A DNA stretch of 64,000 nucleotides, taken from Torymus aiolomorphi. Taxonomy: Eukaryota > Arthropoda > Insecta > Hymenoptera > Torymidae. The DNA is taken from assembly GCA_036365515.1 (NCBI GenBank), contig CM070876.1, forward strand, positions 133,627,394 through 133,691,393. Reading direction: 5' to 3'. Below the pieces are notes generated by a model. That model was not told where the DNA came from, did not search any database, and saw only the letters and a list, made by a program, of their open reading frames with translations. The translations under genes and the position numbers were made by a program. Positions 21,000-33,335 of the stretch are shown here, in pieces (position 1 is the first letter of the stretch; every line of letters starts with the position of its first letter).

Positions 21000-23900
21000 T
21001 CAGGTTAGACTTCTGGTGATACGAGGTCTGCGGAACGCACGCAGGTGGCTCGTAGAGCGACGCTGGCCGATGCGCCGGGTCGCGACGCTACGGTGGCCTC
21101 CGAGGCCGACCGCGCCCCCTGCGAGGAGTGCACGCGGCCCCCTGCCCTGTCGGGGGTGGTTCGGCAGAAGCCGGAGCCACGGGCCGCGACCTCGGAGGTC
21201 TTCCCCGCTGCCTCTTGGGAAGGGCTCCTGTCTCGTGAGAAACCGGCAACTCCCCTGGGAGGGTTGGTTCTTTGGGCCTGCTTCCGCCGGCTCGGGCGAC
21301 TCGCCGTGGTAGGGCTTGAACTGGTCTGCGGCCACGATCTCCTCGACCTGGCCGCCTTTGCCCACCAATCGGTAGTTGTTGGAGCCCAGTACGGCCGTAA
21401 TCCAGTACAGCCCCTCGAATTTTGGGGCTAGTTTGGCCGCGATGCCTTTCGCGGCCGAGGAGAGCGTGTGGCCACGTTTCCAGATCCTATCGCCCGGTTT
21501 GAAGGTTGGCTCTCGCCTGCCTGTGTCGTAGTAGCTGGCTTGGCGGTCTTGAGCCACGCTAGCCCTCGAGGCGGCGCGTCGATGTAGATCTGGAAGAGCG
21601 TCGAGCCGCTCCTTCCAGCGAGCCAAACTTTCTTCCTGAGCCGGGGCTTCTGCCGCCACCTCTTGCAGCCTGCGCTGCGTGCCAGGGGGCTCGGGTTGCC
21701 TGCCGTAAAGCAACAGGGCAGGGCTTACTCCGGTAGAGCTGTGCACGGCCGTGTTCATGGCGAAGAGAAGTTCCGGAAGCTTCTCGTCCCATGTAGTGTG
21801 CCGCTCCTTGAGATAAGAGGCGACCAGCGTCTTTAAGGTACGGTTTGCGCGCTCCACTGGATTAGCCTGCGGATGGTAGGTGGGAGTGTTGGTGTGATGC
21901 ACACCTCTCTCGCTCAAGAAGTCCTCTACGACCCGGTTCTTGAACTCGGTGCCGTTGTCGGAGAGGAACACTTCGGGGCAACCGAACCGGAGGAATACCT
22001 TCCGGTCCAGTTCACCTATCACCGTCCTCGCGTTTGCCTTGCGTATTGGCGTGGCCTCCGCCCACCGGGAGAAAAGGTCTTGGAATACGGTGATGTACTC
22101 AAAGCCTCTAGAGGTGCGGGGCAGCGGTCCGATAATGTCCCCCGCCACGACCTGCCATGGCCTCTCGACGACGCGCCGCCCCATGAGGCCGGTGGGAGCT
22201 CGTTGTTCAACCTTAAATTGCTGACACGTTTCGCAGTTCCGCACGTATTCCTGCGTCTCGGCGTAATAGCGCGGCCAGTAGTAGCGCAACGCTACTCTGG
22301 CGAATGTCTGCTCCCTGCCGAGGTGTCCAGCGGTGGCATCGTCGTGGCATTCTTGTAGCACCTCGCGACGGTGCTCTTCCGGTACTACCAGTTTCCATGC
22401 ATCATCGTCGTCGCCGAGGGTTGTTTCTACCTCCTGGTTGGGGCGGTAGCGGTACAAGTTGCCGGCTACGAGCTTGTAGATCGGGTACTCGTTGGGCTGC
22501 TCCCGGACCTTGGCGCTCCACTCCTGGTTGACCAGGATACGGCGGCCACCTCCGGGCCCTCCTCTCCCTCATACATGCGGGAGAGGGCATCAGCCACGTA
22601 GTTCAGTGCCCCTTTCCGGTGCTCGATGGTAAACTTATGCCCTTGAAGCTCTAATGCCCACCGAGCCAGCCTGCTTGTGGGGTTTTTCATTTGACAGAGC
22701 CACCGCAAACTGCTGTGGTCTGTCACGACTTTAAATTCATAGCCGTCACTGTAGGGGCGGAATTTCCCTATCGCCCACACTACCGCGAGGCATTCCCTCT
22801 CGGTCACGCTGTAATTACGCTCCGCCGGGGTCAGAACCCGGCTCGCGAACTCGAGAACTCTCTCGACGTCGCCCACTTCCTGGAGCAATACAGCGCCGAG
22901 GCCAACGTCGCTCGCATCCGTCTGCACGACGAACAGGCTGTTCGGGTCTGGCCGTTGCAGCGTCGGTGCGACGATGATCATTGCTTTGAGCAGCTCAAAA
23001 GCACTTTGCTGCTCATCAAGCCACTCGAACTTCCAATTCTTCCTCGTGAGTCGCGTGAGGGGCTCGGCGATCGTTGCGTAATCGGGAATGAATCTCCGGT
23101 ACCAGGAGGCCATGCCTTGGAACTTTCGAAGATCTTTCAGATTCTTCGGCGTCGGATAATTCTTAATCGTCTCTACCTTGGCCGGATTCGGCCTTGTGCC
23201 GTCTCGGTTAACCAGAAACCCGAGGTAAGCCACCTCTGGTTTGCAGAACACACATTCCAGCGGCCACGAGTCTCTCTAACACCATTTTGAGGCACTCCTT
23301 GTGTTGCTCGAAGGTCTCGGCGACGATGATGATGTCGTCGAGATAGGCGTAGACGTACGACTCTAGCTCAGGTCCGAGCACGCGATCGATGAGTCGCTGG
23401 AAGGTAGCCGGCGCATTGGTGAGGCCATAGGGCATGCGCCGGAATTGGAACAGCCCCAATCCCGGCACGGTGAAGGCGGTAATCGGCCACGCTTCCTCTG
23501 CCAGCGGTATCTGGTGATACGCGCTTTTAAGGTCGAGCGTCGAGATGAACCGGGCCTTACGCAGCTTGCGCAAGATGTCCTGCATGTTCGGCAGGGGGTA
23601 GGCGTCTGGCTCGATGACTGCGTTGACCTTACGCAAGTCAGAGCAGAACCTTCGGGTGTTGTCGCTCTTCCGCGTCATTACGATCGGGCTCGACCAACCA
23701 CTCTGCGAAGGCTCGATTATCCCCTGTTGCAGCATCTCACGCACCTGTCGGTGCATCTCCTCTTGCACTTTCTCCGACATCGGGTAATGTCGCTGCTTAA
23801 TCGGCCGAGCGTCACGCACCTTTATCTCGTGCACGACACCTTTCACGCAACCTAGTCCTGGGTGCGCCGCCCTCAGGACGGATTCTACCATCGCCTTCAG

Positions 23901-24578
23901 CTCCTCTCGCTGAAGGTCCGTGGCGTCCGCGAGTCCTATGGCGGCTACTGCTGCGAGCTCGGTTGTCAAGCTGGCTACTTCCAGCTCGACGTAGGTGCCT
24001 GCGTCCTTGCAGAACAACCGATCCGTATCTGGGTCAAGTACGGCCCGAAACGCACGCACAAAGTTGACGCCCTGATAGCAGTCTGCATCCAGGTGTGGCA
24101 TGATGGCTACTCGTATCTCACGCGAGAGCCCTGCCACAGTGATCGGCAAGATCACGTGTCCGAGCAAGGGGCTTCGACTCCCATCCGCGAGTCGTACGCC
24201 CCGCTTTTCGGAAGGTGTAAACTTCCGGTCAAGCGCTGTGGCTAGCTGGAGGCCCACGGTACCCATGACCGTCGTTGACGCTCCCGGATCTAGCAGCGCG
24301 CGAAGATTGAAGTCACCTACTTTGATGGGAAGCCACCACCTGGTTTCCGTATTGCAAGGACGACTGGTCGAGGCCTCTCCTCTATCGTCGCTCGGTGACG
24401 GGGCGTCCCGCTCCGGCGCGGCCGCGCGGCTATCACACGCGGCCACACCCTCTTCGCTCTTTGGAATCTCTACTGGGTGAGGGGCGGAAGCGATCCCGAC
24501 GACGCGCCCCCCTTCCCGTTTCCCGTACAGTTCGGGCAGAACCGGGCAATGTATCCAGGGAGACCGCACGAGTAACAA
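21000..24578 (-). pseudogene. pol: Pol polyprotein of element B (PR-RT-RH-IN), two frameshifts
   Basis: Reading on the minus strand: protease with LLDPGAST (about 24,300); RT with CSDLRKVN, LDLKSAYHQIPL and catalytic YLDD (about 23,340); a frameshift near 23,260 within the segment before CKPEVAYLGF; RNase H with QTDASDVGLGAVL and DHSSLRWL, ending in the YVADALSR motif; a second frameshift near 22,540; integrase with an HHCC zinc region (GHLGREQT ... CETCQQFK), catalytic Asp in GDIIGPL, SDNGTEF and Glu in PVERANRTLK (about 21,860). Pol lies -1 relative to the zinc-knuckle frame of gag. Each domain is well kept, so only a few lesions separate this copy from coding potential. Confidence 0.92.
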
Positions 24579-26257
24579 CTCAGCGGCGGTTTCGGCTCTT
24601 TCGGAGGACTACCTCCGGGGCCGCTGGGTGGCGCGGAGCTATTCTGCGAGCTCGGTGCCTTTTCCTCGGATCGGGGACCAGAGGGCCTCCTTGTCCCGCC
24701 CCTGCCCGGTGGCTGGTAGCCACGTCCTCTACGCGGCCCAGCCGGTAGCCTTCCCGGGGCTCTCGACTCCGGGCCGTCCCAATTCCGAGAGGCTTTGCTT
24801 CAGCACGCGCCGAAGCATCTGCTCCAAGCTTTCTGACTTGGCGCCTTTCTCTTCGACAGCAGAGACCTTGCTATCTTTAGCATCGGACTTGGGCCTTCTC
24901 TGCGTGTCGCTGGTGGCTGAAGGCTTATACCCCATCTCTGGCAGTAAGGCTGCCGCTGGCAGTGGCGGAGGTCGAAAGGTCTTCGCATTTTCGAGCGTCT
25001 GCTTCGCGTCCACTGCCAGCTCCAGCAGTTCCTCTACTGTATTAAAATCGGTTCTACGGACCATCGCTTGCAGCTGTGGCTGTAGATTCCGATGTAGCTG
25101 GTCTAGCTGCTGTTCCGCGCTAGGGGGCGGCGATATTTTGCGAACAATCGCGATGAGGCACGTGATATAATCCCTCACGGCCTCATCTGCCCCCTGTGTG
25201 CGGTTATTGGCCTCTGCCACTAACCGCTGCTGATACCTTTTGGTTGTCCCGTACCAGCGCCTAGCCGCAGTCACGAACTCTTGCCACGTGGTTCACTTCT
25301 CCTTCTCGTTTCGGTACCACGTGGCTGCTGTGTCCCTGAACAGTTTGAAAAGCGACGAGAGCACTTCCTCCTCCGTGAGGTTTGCTAGGACTCGGCAGTC
25401 CTCCAGCCTCGCCAGGAACACATCGATGCTCTGGCTCTTGGCCCCAGGGAATCGAATTTGCCATTTGCGCACGATTTGGCCTATGTCTCGAGTGGAACGT
25501 ACTCGATCTTGAGAAGTTGCCCGTCCTCGGCGTGCTGTAGTTCGGCCAGCTCGATCCTTTCGCCGAACTTCGGCGGTCACCCCCCGCCCAGGGTGCGTTT
25601 ACCCCTGGTAAACCAGCCTGTCCATCTGGGCGAGCTGGCTGAGGTGCTGGCGGCAGACCCATCCAGTCGTCGTTATGGATGGTGTATGTGTGTGCGAACT
25701 GCACATTATGTCCCGCTCTTCCATCCGCGATGTGCGGTCTGGTTGCTCGTCGCTATCCTGCTCCTGTTCACTGTTACGCCGCCTATTAATTGGTGTGTGC
25801 CTGTCTTCTTCTTCCGTAGAGATGTCCCGTTGTCGTTGGGTGAGTTATCTCCTGCGTTGGCTGTGGGGTTTTGGTGTGGTGCGTGATGGATCTTAGACGC
25901 GGCGTCCGCCGTCGTTCTGCGCAGTATTTCCAGGATCTCTTCACTCTTGAGGACTACGTCCAGTGGTTGTACCTCCCAGCCGGACGCCTCCATAAAGGAG
26001 CCGTCGTCCTCTGAGAGAATTCTCCGTAAGAGGTTATCTCTGAGCATTTTTCGCCGGGCGATTATATCCCCCGGCCCCTCAGGCTCATCGAACTCCTCGG
26101 GTGCGTAAATCCCCAGCACCCACTGGCTCAGCCTGTGCAGCTTCAGCAGCATGACGTCCTGCCGCTTTAGCTGTAGCTCGGCCAAGTAGCTTTCGGTCTC
26201 GGTTGGAGAGATCGACAGCACCCACCCCTCCACAGCTTGCTGGATGTTATACGACAT
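24476..26257 (-). pseudogene. gag: Gag of element B, broken by frameshift and nonsense
   Basis: Starts at ATG 26257 (MSYNIQQAVEGWVLSI...). The first part ends at 25706; the capsid part continues in another frame (about 25580-24729) with the retrotransposon-gag signature FPGAKSQSIDVFLARLED and WYGTTKRYQQRL, interrupted by an in-frame TGA near 25,290. A nucleocapsid knuckle follows at 24577-24536 in the first frame: CYSCGLPGYIARFC, which matches C-x2-C-x4-H-x4-C except that Tyr replaces the His. The gag frame stops near 24,476. A GGGGGGC run (24506-24512 on the minus strand) lies where a -1 shift into pol would be needed. Confidence 0.85.
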
Positions 26258-26589
26258 CTTTGTTGCGCTCGCTGGTGTGTGTGCAAGGGTATTATTTTCA
26301 ATACTTCCGAATTCTTTAGTGCTTTTGTACTGCCAGTGGTATTCCCTTCAAGGTATCTACTGAATTACCCCTGGCTAACTATTAGGCAGTTGGATTTACA
26401 GCTGTTGGCTTGTGATCCGCTCGCATTCGTTAAAAGGAATTCGCGCTCTTTTAGTGATCGTTCCGTGCCTGGAGGTTTTACTTTCAACGCTAATCTTGGT
26501 TTCTATTCTCGCTGTTTACGAAATTAGCACACTTAAAACATTTTAAAACAGGAAAAGGGATTTTTAATCTCGATTTTCGGTGTATCGCG

Positions 26590-26880
26590 CGCGTGGCCGG
26601 GAAATTATCGCGTGCGCCAATGAGCCTATCTCATGCGCAACGAATCCGCGGTGTTCAAAATTACGTTAAGAAAAAAAAAAATTTTCTGATGTATTGCGCA
26701 TGCGCGGTTCAGAAGTTAGTATGCGCGCGAGTAACACTGTCGCGTGCGCAAGCAATTTCTCGAAGGTTTATTTTCAAGGTTAAATTTTGTGTGCTGCGCA
26801 TGCGCAGTCCAAAAATTAACGTGCGCGCTAATACCGCCGACGCATGCGCAAGCGAATCCGTGATAGTGCAATTTTGAATT
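26590..26880 (-). promoter_or_regulatory. Repeated CGCATGCGC palindromes in the 5' leader of element B
   Basis: About three ~100-bp repeats, each with a CGCATGCGC-type palindrome: TGCGCATGCGCG (26695-26706), CTGCGCATGCGCAG (26794-26807) and CGCATGCGCA (26841-26850), plus variants. This matches the palindromic site of the NRF-1/erect-wing transcription factor family (YGCGCAYGCGCR). It lies between the 5' LTR and gag, so it would act as a downstream enhancer. Confidence 0.55.
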
Positions 26881-27383
26881 TAATTTTCCTGAGCGTTAGG
26901 TATATTTCACCTCAAAATTTTCGTGTGTACGAACAATCACGTGACGCGAGCAACGATTCGTCGTGCTAATTCCGTTTTATAGTTAATAGTTATTTCGTAT
27001 TAAATTTTATAAATTGCTATTAACCAATGGGCCTCCCATTGATTATCTCGGCCTGCGCGTAGCTAAGAATTGTTGCGCAACGAAAGAGAAAAAGAAACAT
27101 CAAAAAAAGAATTTTTAATTTTATAGGTAATTGTTAATAAATAAATAAATTAATTAATAACAATCTCTCAGTTCCTAATTATTGCTCGGCTTTAACAAGC
27201 AATTACGCAGTCTCAACGTGCAGGCCGAGTATTCCCTCCAAGCAGGAATCAACCAACAGCTGTACACACTTGCACACACTATATAAACTTTCCTTATTAT
27301 TTAATACCCAACGCGAGTATCGACCTATTCACTTTCGTCTGATTAGTTGCGAAATAATTTATTTCTAATTATTTTGTGCTTTC

Positions 27384-27403
27384 CCAGCACGTAATGGGCG
27401 CCA
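27384..27403 (-). promoter_or_regulatory. Primer-binding site of element B
   Basis: Two bases after the LTR end the minus strand reads TGGCGCCCATTACGTGCTGG. TGGCGCC is the complement of a tRNA 3' end; the sequence partly resembles sites used by lysine tRNAs (TGGCGCCCAACGTGGGGC) with mismatches, so the tRNA is not settled. Confidence 0.6.
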
Positions 27404-27405
27404 GT

Positions 27406-28247
27406 TGTAACGGGGTTAAGTTAAGAGAGGGTATTAATCCCTCTTAGGGGTTCGTCGAGTAATCTACGGGCGTATTATACATATGTTCGGGATACTCGCC
27501 AATGTAGAATCCCCCTGCGCGCCGGAGGGAGCGCCGTGGAACGGGCCACGGACTGTGCGCACGGCCGATACGGCCAACCTCGCCGCGTGAACTCCCGGCC
27601 GCTGTCTAACCTTACCTACAGGGGCCGGCGTTCCCGTACAACGCCGCGCAGGTTAAACCTGGGCGACTGTTACTTACTTCTCCCCGTTGCCGTTGTCCTC
27701 CAGGAGGCCGAACCTCGGCTAGCTGCAGCTGCTGAAATGGTAGAGGGCGGTATTCGGGAAGGGGAAGGTTATTCGCTAAATAATCCGCGGAACTCCGAAC
27801 TAAAATGAAACTACGTTTATTTTGCCAGAAAGAATACGCGCAACGGGGCGCATGCCCTCACAAGAAATTACAACTCGCGTAGGCCGAGACTAAGCGCTGG
27901 GCCTGCTGCTCGACAGCAGGCGAAACCTCGCCGCGAGGTCCGCGTACGCGCGCTCACGCTGCCGCCGCAGCGAGTACAAAAGCCGGGCCATCGGACGCAC
28001 GCGGACGGCAATACATAAACCGCAAACTTACTTGTTGCTGGCCAGCACGCAAGGTAACCGCGATTCCTCTCTCTTTCTCTCTCCCTCTCGCTGTCTCGCT
28101 CGGGGCTGGCTGCTCGGCGGTCGCGAAGCCGGCGGGTTGCCCGTCGGCCGGCTCACTCCTCTCCTCGCTTCTCTTCTTCTGTGCTCTTCTCTGTCTCTCT
28201 CTCTCTCTCCGACGCTTCCCGATCGGCACGCTGAGTCGTAGGGTTGC
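27406..28247 (-). repeat. 5' LTR of element B, truncated
   Basis: Begins TGTAACGGGGTTAAG as the left LTR does and follows it closely to 28246, then breaks off at GTAGGGTTG. The last ~290 bp of the LTR, which hold its U3 start in element orientation, are missing. The CT region is short and impure here. Confidence 0.92.
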
Positions 28248-28640
28248 GGTTATCTATATCACACACAAAATTGTCTTTAAATTTGGAGCTGATTCATCGA
28301 ACCGTTTTCGAGAAATTACGATTTAAAAAAAAGATTAAATAAATGTTAACCTCAAATATCTCTGAAATTTATTGACCAATCAGTTAGCCAAAAAAATTTA
28401 GCGGAGAGCTATCCAAAATCTACCTCTACAAGGAATTTCAAAGTGATTAAGTCAATTTTACTAAAGTAAACGTGCTTCATACAAAACGCATTTTTTTCAT
28501 TTTTGAATTTTTTTCTCAAAAACTAGTCGACAGAATGGACTCAAATTTTTACAGGTTATAGCTATTTATATTCTGCATTATCATGATTTAAAAAAAAAAA
28601 ATTGACCGTTTATTTTTGGTTATAAGCTTTTAAAAAAATA
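28248..28640 (-). mobile_element. Helentron fragment H3, part right of retrotransposon B
   Basis: Continues H3: reverse complement of H4 around 31560-31920 (GAGAAATTACG, GCGATTAAGTCAATTTTAC-type phrases, TTTATATTCTGCATTATCATG). It ends at 28640 before the 5' hairpin and microsatellite of the family, where the pogo-like element begins. Confidence 0.7.
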
Positions 28641-29079
28641 GGGTAAACAGACCCGTGAATGACCGAAATGTTATTTTCATCAAGTTTTGAAGCTACAAAT
28701 ATATGTCACTAGTATCCAATATCGAAATTAATTATTAATTCATTTTGCAATCATATTTTCTTTGAATTAACATTGTTTTAAATGGGTTTATATAGAGAAA
28801 TATTATTTAAATTGAGAGAAATGTAAAAAAGGTGTAAAAATCCAGTGAATGACCAGCCTTGACCAGAAAATGACCAGACAAATGCCAATGAATGACGGCC
28901 TATGTGTTAATAACAAATGAATAATATTTTAAATCAATATATTTATGTATATGCTTTTAAATTAGGTAAATAAATATATTCACTGCATAAATGAGAGTAA
29001 AACACATAATATTATTAATTTTTATTAAATTTTTCATTTAATTAGTACAGTTAAGTAACATGACTTACAATTTCAATAC

Positions 29080-29290
29080 ATAAGGTGATGCAATACTGAC
29101 ACTATTACCCAAAATTTGGTTCCCGTTTTTCTCATTCAATTTTTAATTTTAAGAAAAAAACTCTTTGATACGTTGTAGTTCTTTATTAAACTTAAAACGT
29201 GTCAAAGAGTTTTTTTCAAAAAGTTTAAAATTGAAGGAGAAAAACGGGAACCGAGAATTAAGTAATAGCGTAGGTATCACATCACCATAA
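29080..29290. mobile_element. Short element with ATAA flanks, TTAA family relative
   Basis: ATAA|GGTGATGCAATACTGAC ... ACATCACC|ATAA: termini like those of 11743-12109, with a 4-base direct flank. The interior differs: an inverted repeat around AAACTCTTTGA ... TCAAAGAGTTT and GGTTCCCGTTTTTCTC ... GAGAAAAACGGGAACC, about 210 bp in all. Confidence 0.75.
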
Positions 29291-29454
29291 AATACTGAAC
29301 AATAATTTAAAAATAAATAATTAATATCAATAATTTATAAATAACTAATTGAATAAATAATTTGATAATTAAATAGAAGTTAAATAATAACTTTAATTTA
29401 TGATGTATTAGTCTTCTTTATGCAATCACAGGTGAAGTAACTAAATGGAATAGC

Positions 29455-31077
29455 ATTACTTTTCATCATCATGACTTAAAGGTACTCCAGCTCTCACTGT
29501 ATTTCTATTTGTTATATTTTTTAATACTCTTTTACTTTTGCTTGCAGTATCCTTAACTTCTATTAAATTTAAATCTTCTGCCTTTCTCTTTAAAAGCTCT
29601 TGAACTTTCTTTTCATACTCTTTCTTTTTTTAATTCTAACTCAGCCTTTTCTTTTAACTTTAATTCTTCCTTAGCTTATATTTTTTTCTGTTCTTCATCT
29701 AATTCTTGCTTAATTTTTTTAATTATCAGACTTTTATACTCATTAAATTCTTTTCTTCGTTGTTTTTCTTGTTCTAATCTAATTTTTTCTTCCTGTTCTT
29801 TTCTAAATGCCTCTGAAGGTATAGCATATATCTTAGTTTTTTTTTAATTTTTTTGCTTATTAGAACTTTGTATTTGAGGAAATTGAAGCTCTTTTTCCGA
29901 AATATCATTTAAATTAACTGCTTTTCCTTCTTTTTGATTATTATTGGCTTCGCTTATTATACTTTCTACTTGCTTTGTTTTTGTAGGCAATGTTTTTTGA
30001 TTTTGTATAGAAATGCTACTCAATCAAGTTATTTGTGTTGAGGTGTTTGCTTCATTCATAACAGTTATTTGGATTGTAGAGTCCACCGTACTCGAAACAC
30101 TAAATTCTTTTAAACTAGTCATCTCTCAGAGTAGTTTCTTGATTCGAGGAGTCACACTCTTTCTAAACAGAAGGTTCCATTTGTTCTTGATTCGAAGAAT
30201 CAAACTCTTTTGAAACAGAAGATTCCATTTGTTCTTGATTCGAAGAGTCAAACTCTTTCGAAACAGAAGGTTCCATTTGTTCTTGATTCGAAGAGTCAAA
30301 CTCTTTCAAAACATTTTCTAACTCTAAATCACAGTTTAAACATTGATTTTCTTGATTACGATAATCAATGTTACTTGAAATATCTGTTGTTGACACATCA
30401 ATTTCTTTTACTAAATCTAAATTACAATCTAAATTATCACTGTTATGTATTATATAACAACCTTCTTTAAATCTGAAAAAAATAATTAATATTATTGACT
30501 ATACTTATTATTCTATTGTATAAATGTAATTTTAAAAAATGTGAGCTATGCTGGTGCATTAATAATACTTGCTGGATCAAGCACTGGATACTGTGCCTCA
30601 GATACTTCTACAATATTTTCATGTAGAAATGAATTATGAGATTGAATTGAGTTAAAATATCTTCAGATATATCACATTCCATAACAACTAACATTGCCTC
30701 ATTTAAACTATTTGGTTCATTAGCTGTTAACTTTGTTCTTTGCATTTTCTTACGTCTAGTATCTATGCACATGGAATAGTTAGGAGCATTCGCATCAAAT
30801 GGATATAAGCCACAGCATTTGAATGCTTGTTGAATTACAGTAGGATCACACGACTCTGAAAATGCAGAATCAAACAACGGTGCAAAATTGGCCCTGGTTA
30901 TTGATTCTGTTGTAGATTGAGAGCGCTCTGCAAGTTTCTTTTGCTAGTTCCTCTTCAGTGGCCTAAATATTCCAACGTCACAGGGCTGTATGATATGTCT
31001 TGCATTTGGGTTGAATCATTTCTGTCCAGACATATTATTCTTAAAAGGATTTGGACGAGGAGCTTGATCTAAGAATT
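29455..31077 (-). pseudogene. Pogo-like transposase, C-terminal part
   Basis: Directly after the H4 insertion the minus strand reads PNARHIIQPCDVGIFRPLK, the end of the pogo DDE domain where the last acidic residue region lies, then an intact stretch with AFKCCGLYPFDANAPNYS (30608-30877), the standard segment that closes this domain. A long charged tail follows, including 16-residue repeats (see 30150-30310) and a Lys/Glu-rich end that stops near 29455 (VPLSHDDEK). Several frameshifts and stops. The first two catalytic Asp motifs are not found. Confidence 0.75.
30150..30310 (-). repeat. 48-bp tandem repeats in the transposase tail
   Basis: Three clear copies plus a partial one of a unit encoding KEFDSSNQEQMEPSVS, in frame on the minus strand, with few differences between copies. 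Confidence 0.85.
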
Positions 31078-33018
31078 GCTTCCTCCTAGAGGAAGCTTTG
31101 TGATAGTAATTTTTTGAGTTATTGTAAAAACATGTTATAATTGTTTTTCGAGGTGTTAGGAATCAAAATACATGATTTTTGAAAAATGTCTGTATGGATG
31201 TGTGTGCGTGTGTGAGCGTGCGTGCGTGCGTGTGTACGCCTGAATCTCAGCCTCTACTCGATCGATTTTGACCGGACAGGTCTCATTTTTTTTTTGTTTT
31301 TTTTGTGTGATGGGGGGTCATAAATTCGTTTGTTGGCGCCCCGATGCGTTTTTGTTTTATTTCGAAATTTCGATTTTCTCAAAATTGATTTTTCCTTTTT
31401 TTTAATCATGAAATCGAGATATTTGAATCAAATGGATAGCATTCGAAAGAGCATTAAAATACCTATATTTTATAAAAAAAAAATTTCTCTAGCTATCACG
31501 GTTCTTTTGTTATTAATAAAAACGTGTTTTTTTTTTAAAGCTTATAACTCCTAAACTTAACGGTCAATTTTCTTGAGAAAAATCATGATAATGCAGAATA
31601 TAAATAGATGTAATCTATAAAAATTTGAATTTATTTTGTCTACTAGTTTTTGAGAAAAAAATTGAAATGTGCAAAAAATTAATTTTGTATGTCCAACGAT
31701 TACGGGAGCAACATTGACTTAATCGCTTTGAAATTCCTTGTAGAGGTAGATTTTTTATAGCTCTCGGTCGAACTCTTTGGGCAAACTGATTAGTCCAGAA
31801 ATTTCAGAAATATTTGAGAAAATAAATTTTAACCTTTATATACAAATCTTATTTTCTCGAGAACGGCTCCATGTATCAGCTCCAAATTTAAAGAAAATTT
31901 TGTATGTGATATAGATAATATGTGTGCGAGTTTTCATCAAGATCGTACGATTACTTTTTGAGATACTTGATTTTGAAAATTTCGTATTTTACAAAGTTAT
32001 TTTCTTTGTCGCATGATAACCAGAGAAAACAAAAATTGGTTTAATCATGTTGAAATTTTGTGGAGATGTAGAGTCTATATATTATCATACAACTCCTTTA
32101 GGTAAAAGAATTGTCTCATGATTTTTAGCGATATTTAAGGTTAAAATTCTTTTACGGTTTTTTTCAAAATCGTAATTTCTCAATGACGTCTTCATGTATC
32201 AGCTTGAAATTTATAGACTATTTTGTATGCGATATAGGCAATACCTGTGTAAAATTTCATCCAGATTATATGGTTATTTTTTGAGATGTTTGATATTTAA
32301 AATTTTAGTCTTTTTGAAAATGACTTTCTTTGTTGTCGCACAATATAACTACATTAAAATTGTTTTAATTTCTTTGAAATTTGGTGGAGGTGTGGAGTTT
32401 GTATATTATTTATGAGAAAAATTCTTAGGGTAAAAGAATCCGTTTGTGAATTTCAGAGATATTTGAGGTTAAAACTATTTTAGCCCTCTTTTGAAATCGT
32501 AATTATTCGGGAACGCATTTATATATACTAGAAAATGGAAATGACATGCGCTATGCGCCGATGCGCGCGTGTTGTATACCTGCTTTTGTTTTGTAATAGC
32601 CATTTATTATTTTTAAGGTTAGAACCTTTGTCTTACATCGGAAATTCCAGGAAGAGCACACAAATACGGACAGGCATACTACTATAGACAAGTACACTAT
32701 GTGTGAAACTTCACAAAGAAAATATAATTTGAAGTAAAAGTTATTTAGGAATTTTAAAAGGTTTTGACGATAATATTATAATCAATTATTTTATTTATTT
32801 TTCACACATAATTTAAAAAAAATAATACCTATTATTTCATTCATATTTTATACATAATTTAAAAATTAATAATTTTTAATCTTTATAAATGAATTTAATT
32901 ATAATTATGTCATAAATTGTTGCAAAAATTATAAATTTTGTCATTAAAAATACATTAAAGGAATAAGCAAATTAAGTTTGAGGAAGCGATTGGCCAATGA
33001 ATTGGCAGAAGTTTTTTT
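31078..33018 (+). mobile_element. Helentron-like non-autonomous element H4
   Basis: 5' hairpin GCTTCCTCctaGAGGAAGC at 31078, TTTGTGATAGTAATTTTTTG, GT-rich microsatellite at about 31195-31240, and the 3' end GAGGAAGC (32980-32987) plus hairpin GGCCAATGAATTGGC and T run. Best-preserved copy, 1.94 kb. Inserted within the pogo-like transposase gene: the flanks read NVKLVI on one side and the DDE end on the other. Confidence 0.8.
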
Positions 33019-33335
33019 TAATTACAAGTTTTACATTTGTAGGATGCATGGGAAAACCAATTTGTGCTTTTTGTGAAATCCATTCTGTGATTGTTTCTTC
33101 TTCTTCTTGTGTTAGAATAGTTGCAGGACCCATTTTTTGAATAGTAGTTTCGTTATTTTGTAATTTTTTAATTAATGTTCCTTTTGGTATCTTAAAATGT
33201 ATTGCAGCTATATTCGCACTCATAACCTTACTTCTTAACATTTCGATTGCTCCTTTTAAACTGTCTTCTGTATACTGAAAACACCTATAAACTCCTTTTA
33301 CTTTTGGTTTTTTGTTTCTAATATCATTTTTAGCA
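33019..33335 (-). pseudogene. Pogo-like transposase, N-terminal DNA-binding part
   Basis: The minus strand reads a psq-type helix-turn-helix (YTEDSLKGAIEMLRSK ... AIHFKIPKGTLIKKLQN) followed by the start of a CENP-B-type second helix-turn-helix (LTQEEEETITEWISQKAQIG, then FPMHPTNVKLVI). This is the N-terminal order of pogo/Tigger transposases. It is cut by H4. Comparing what is left on both sides, about 200 residues of the catalytic core are missing, so a deletion took place besides the insertion. Confidence 0.8.
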
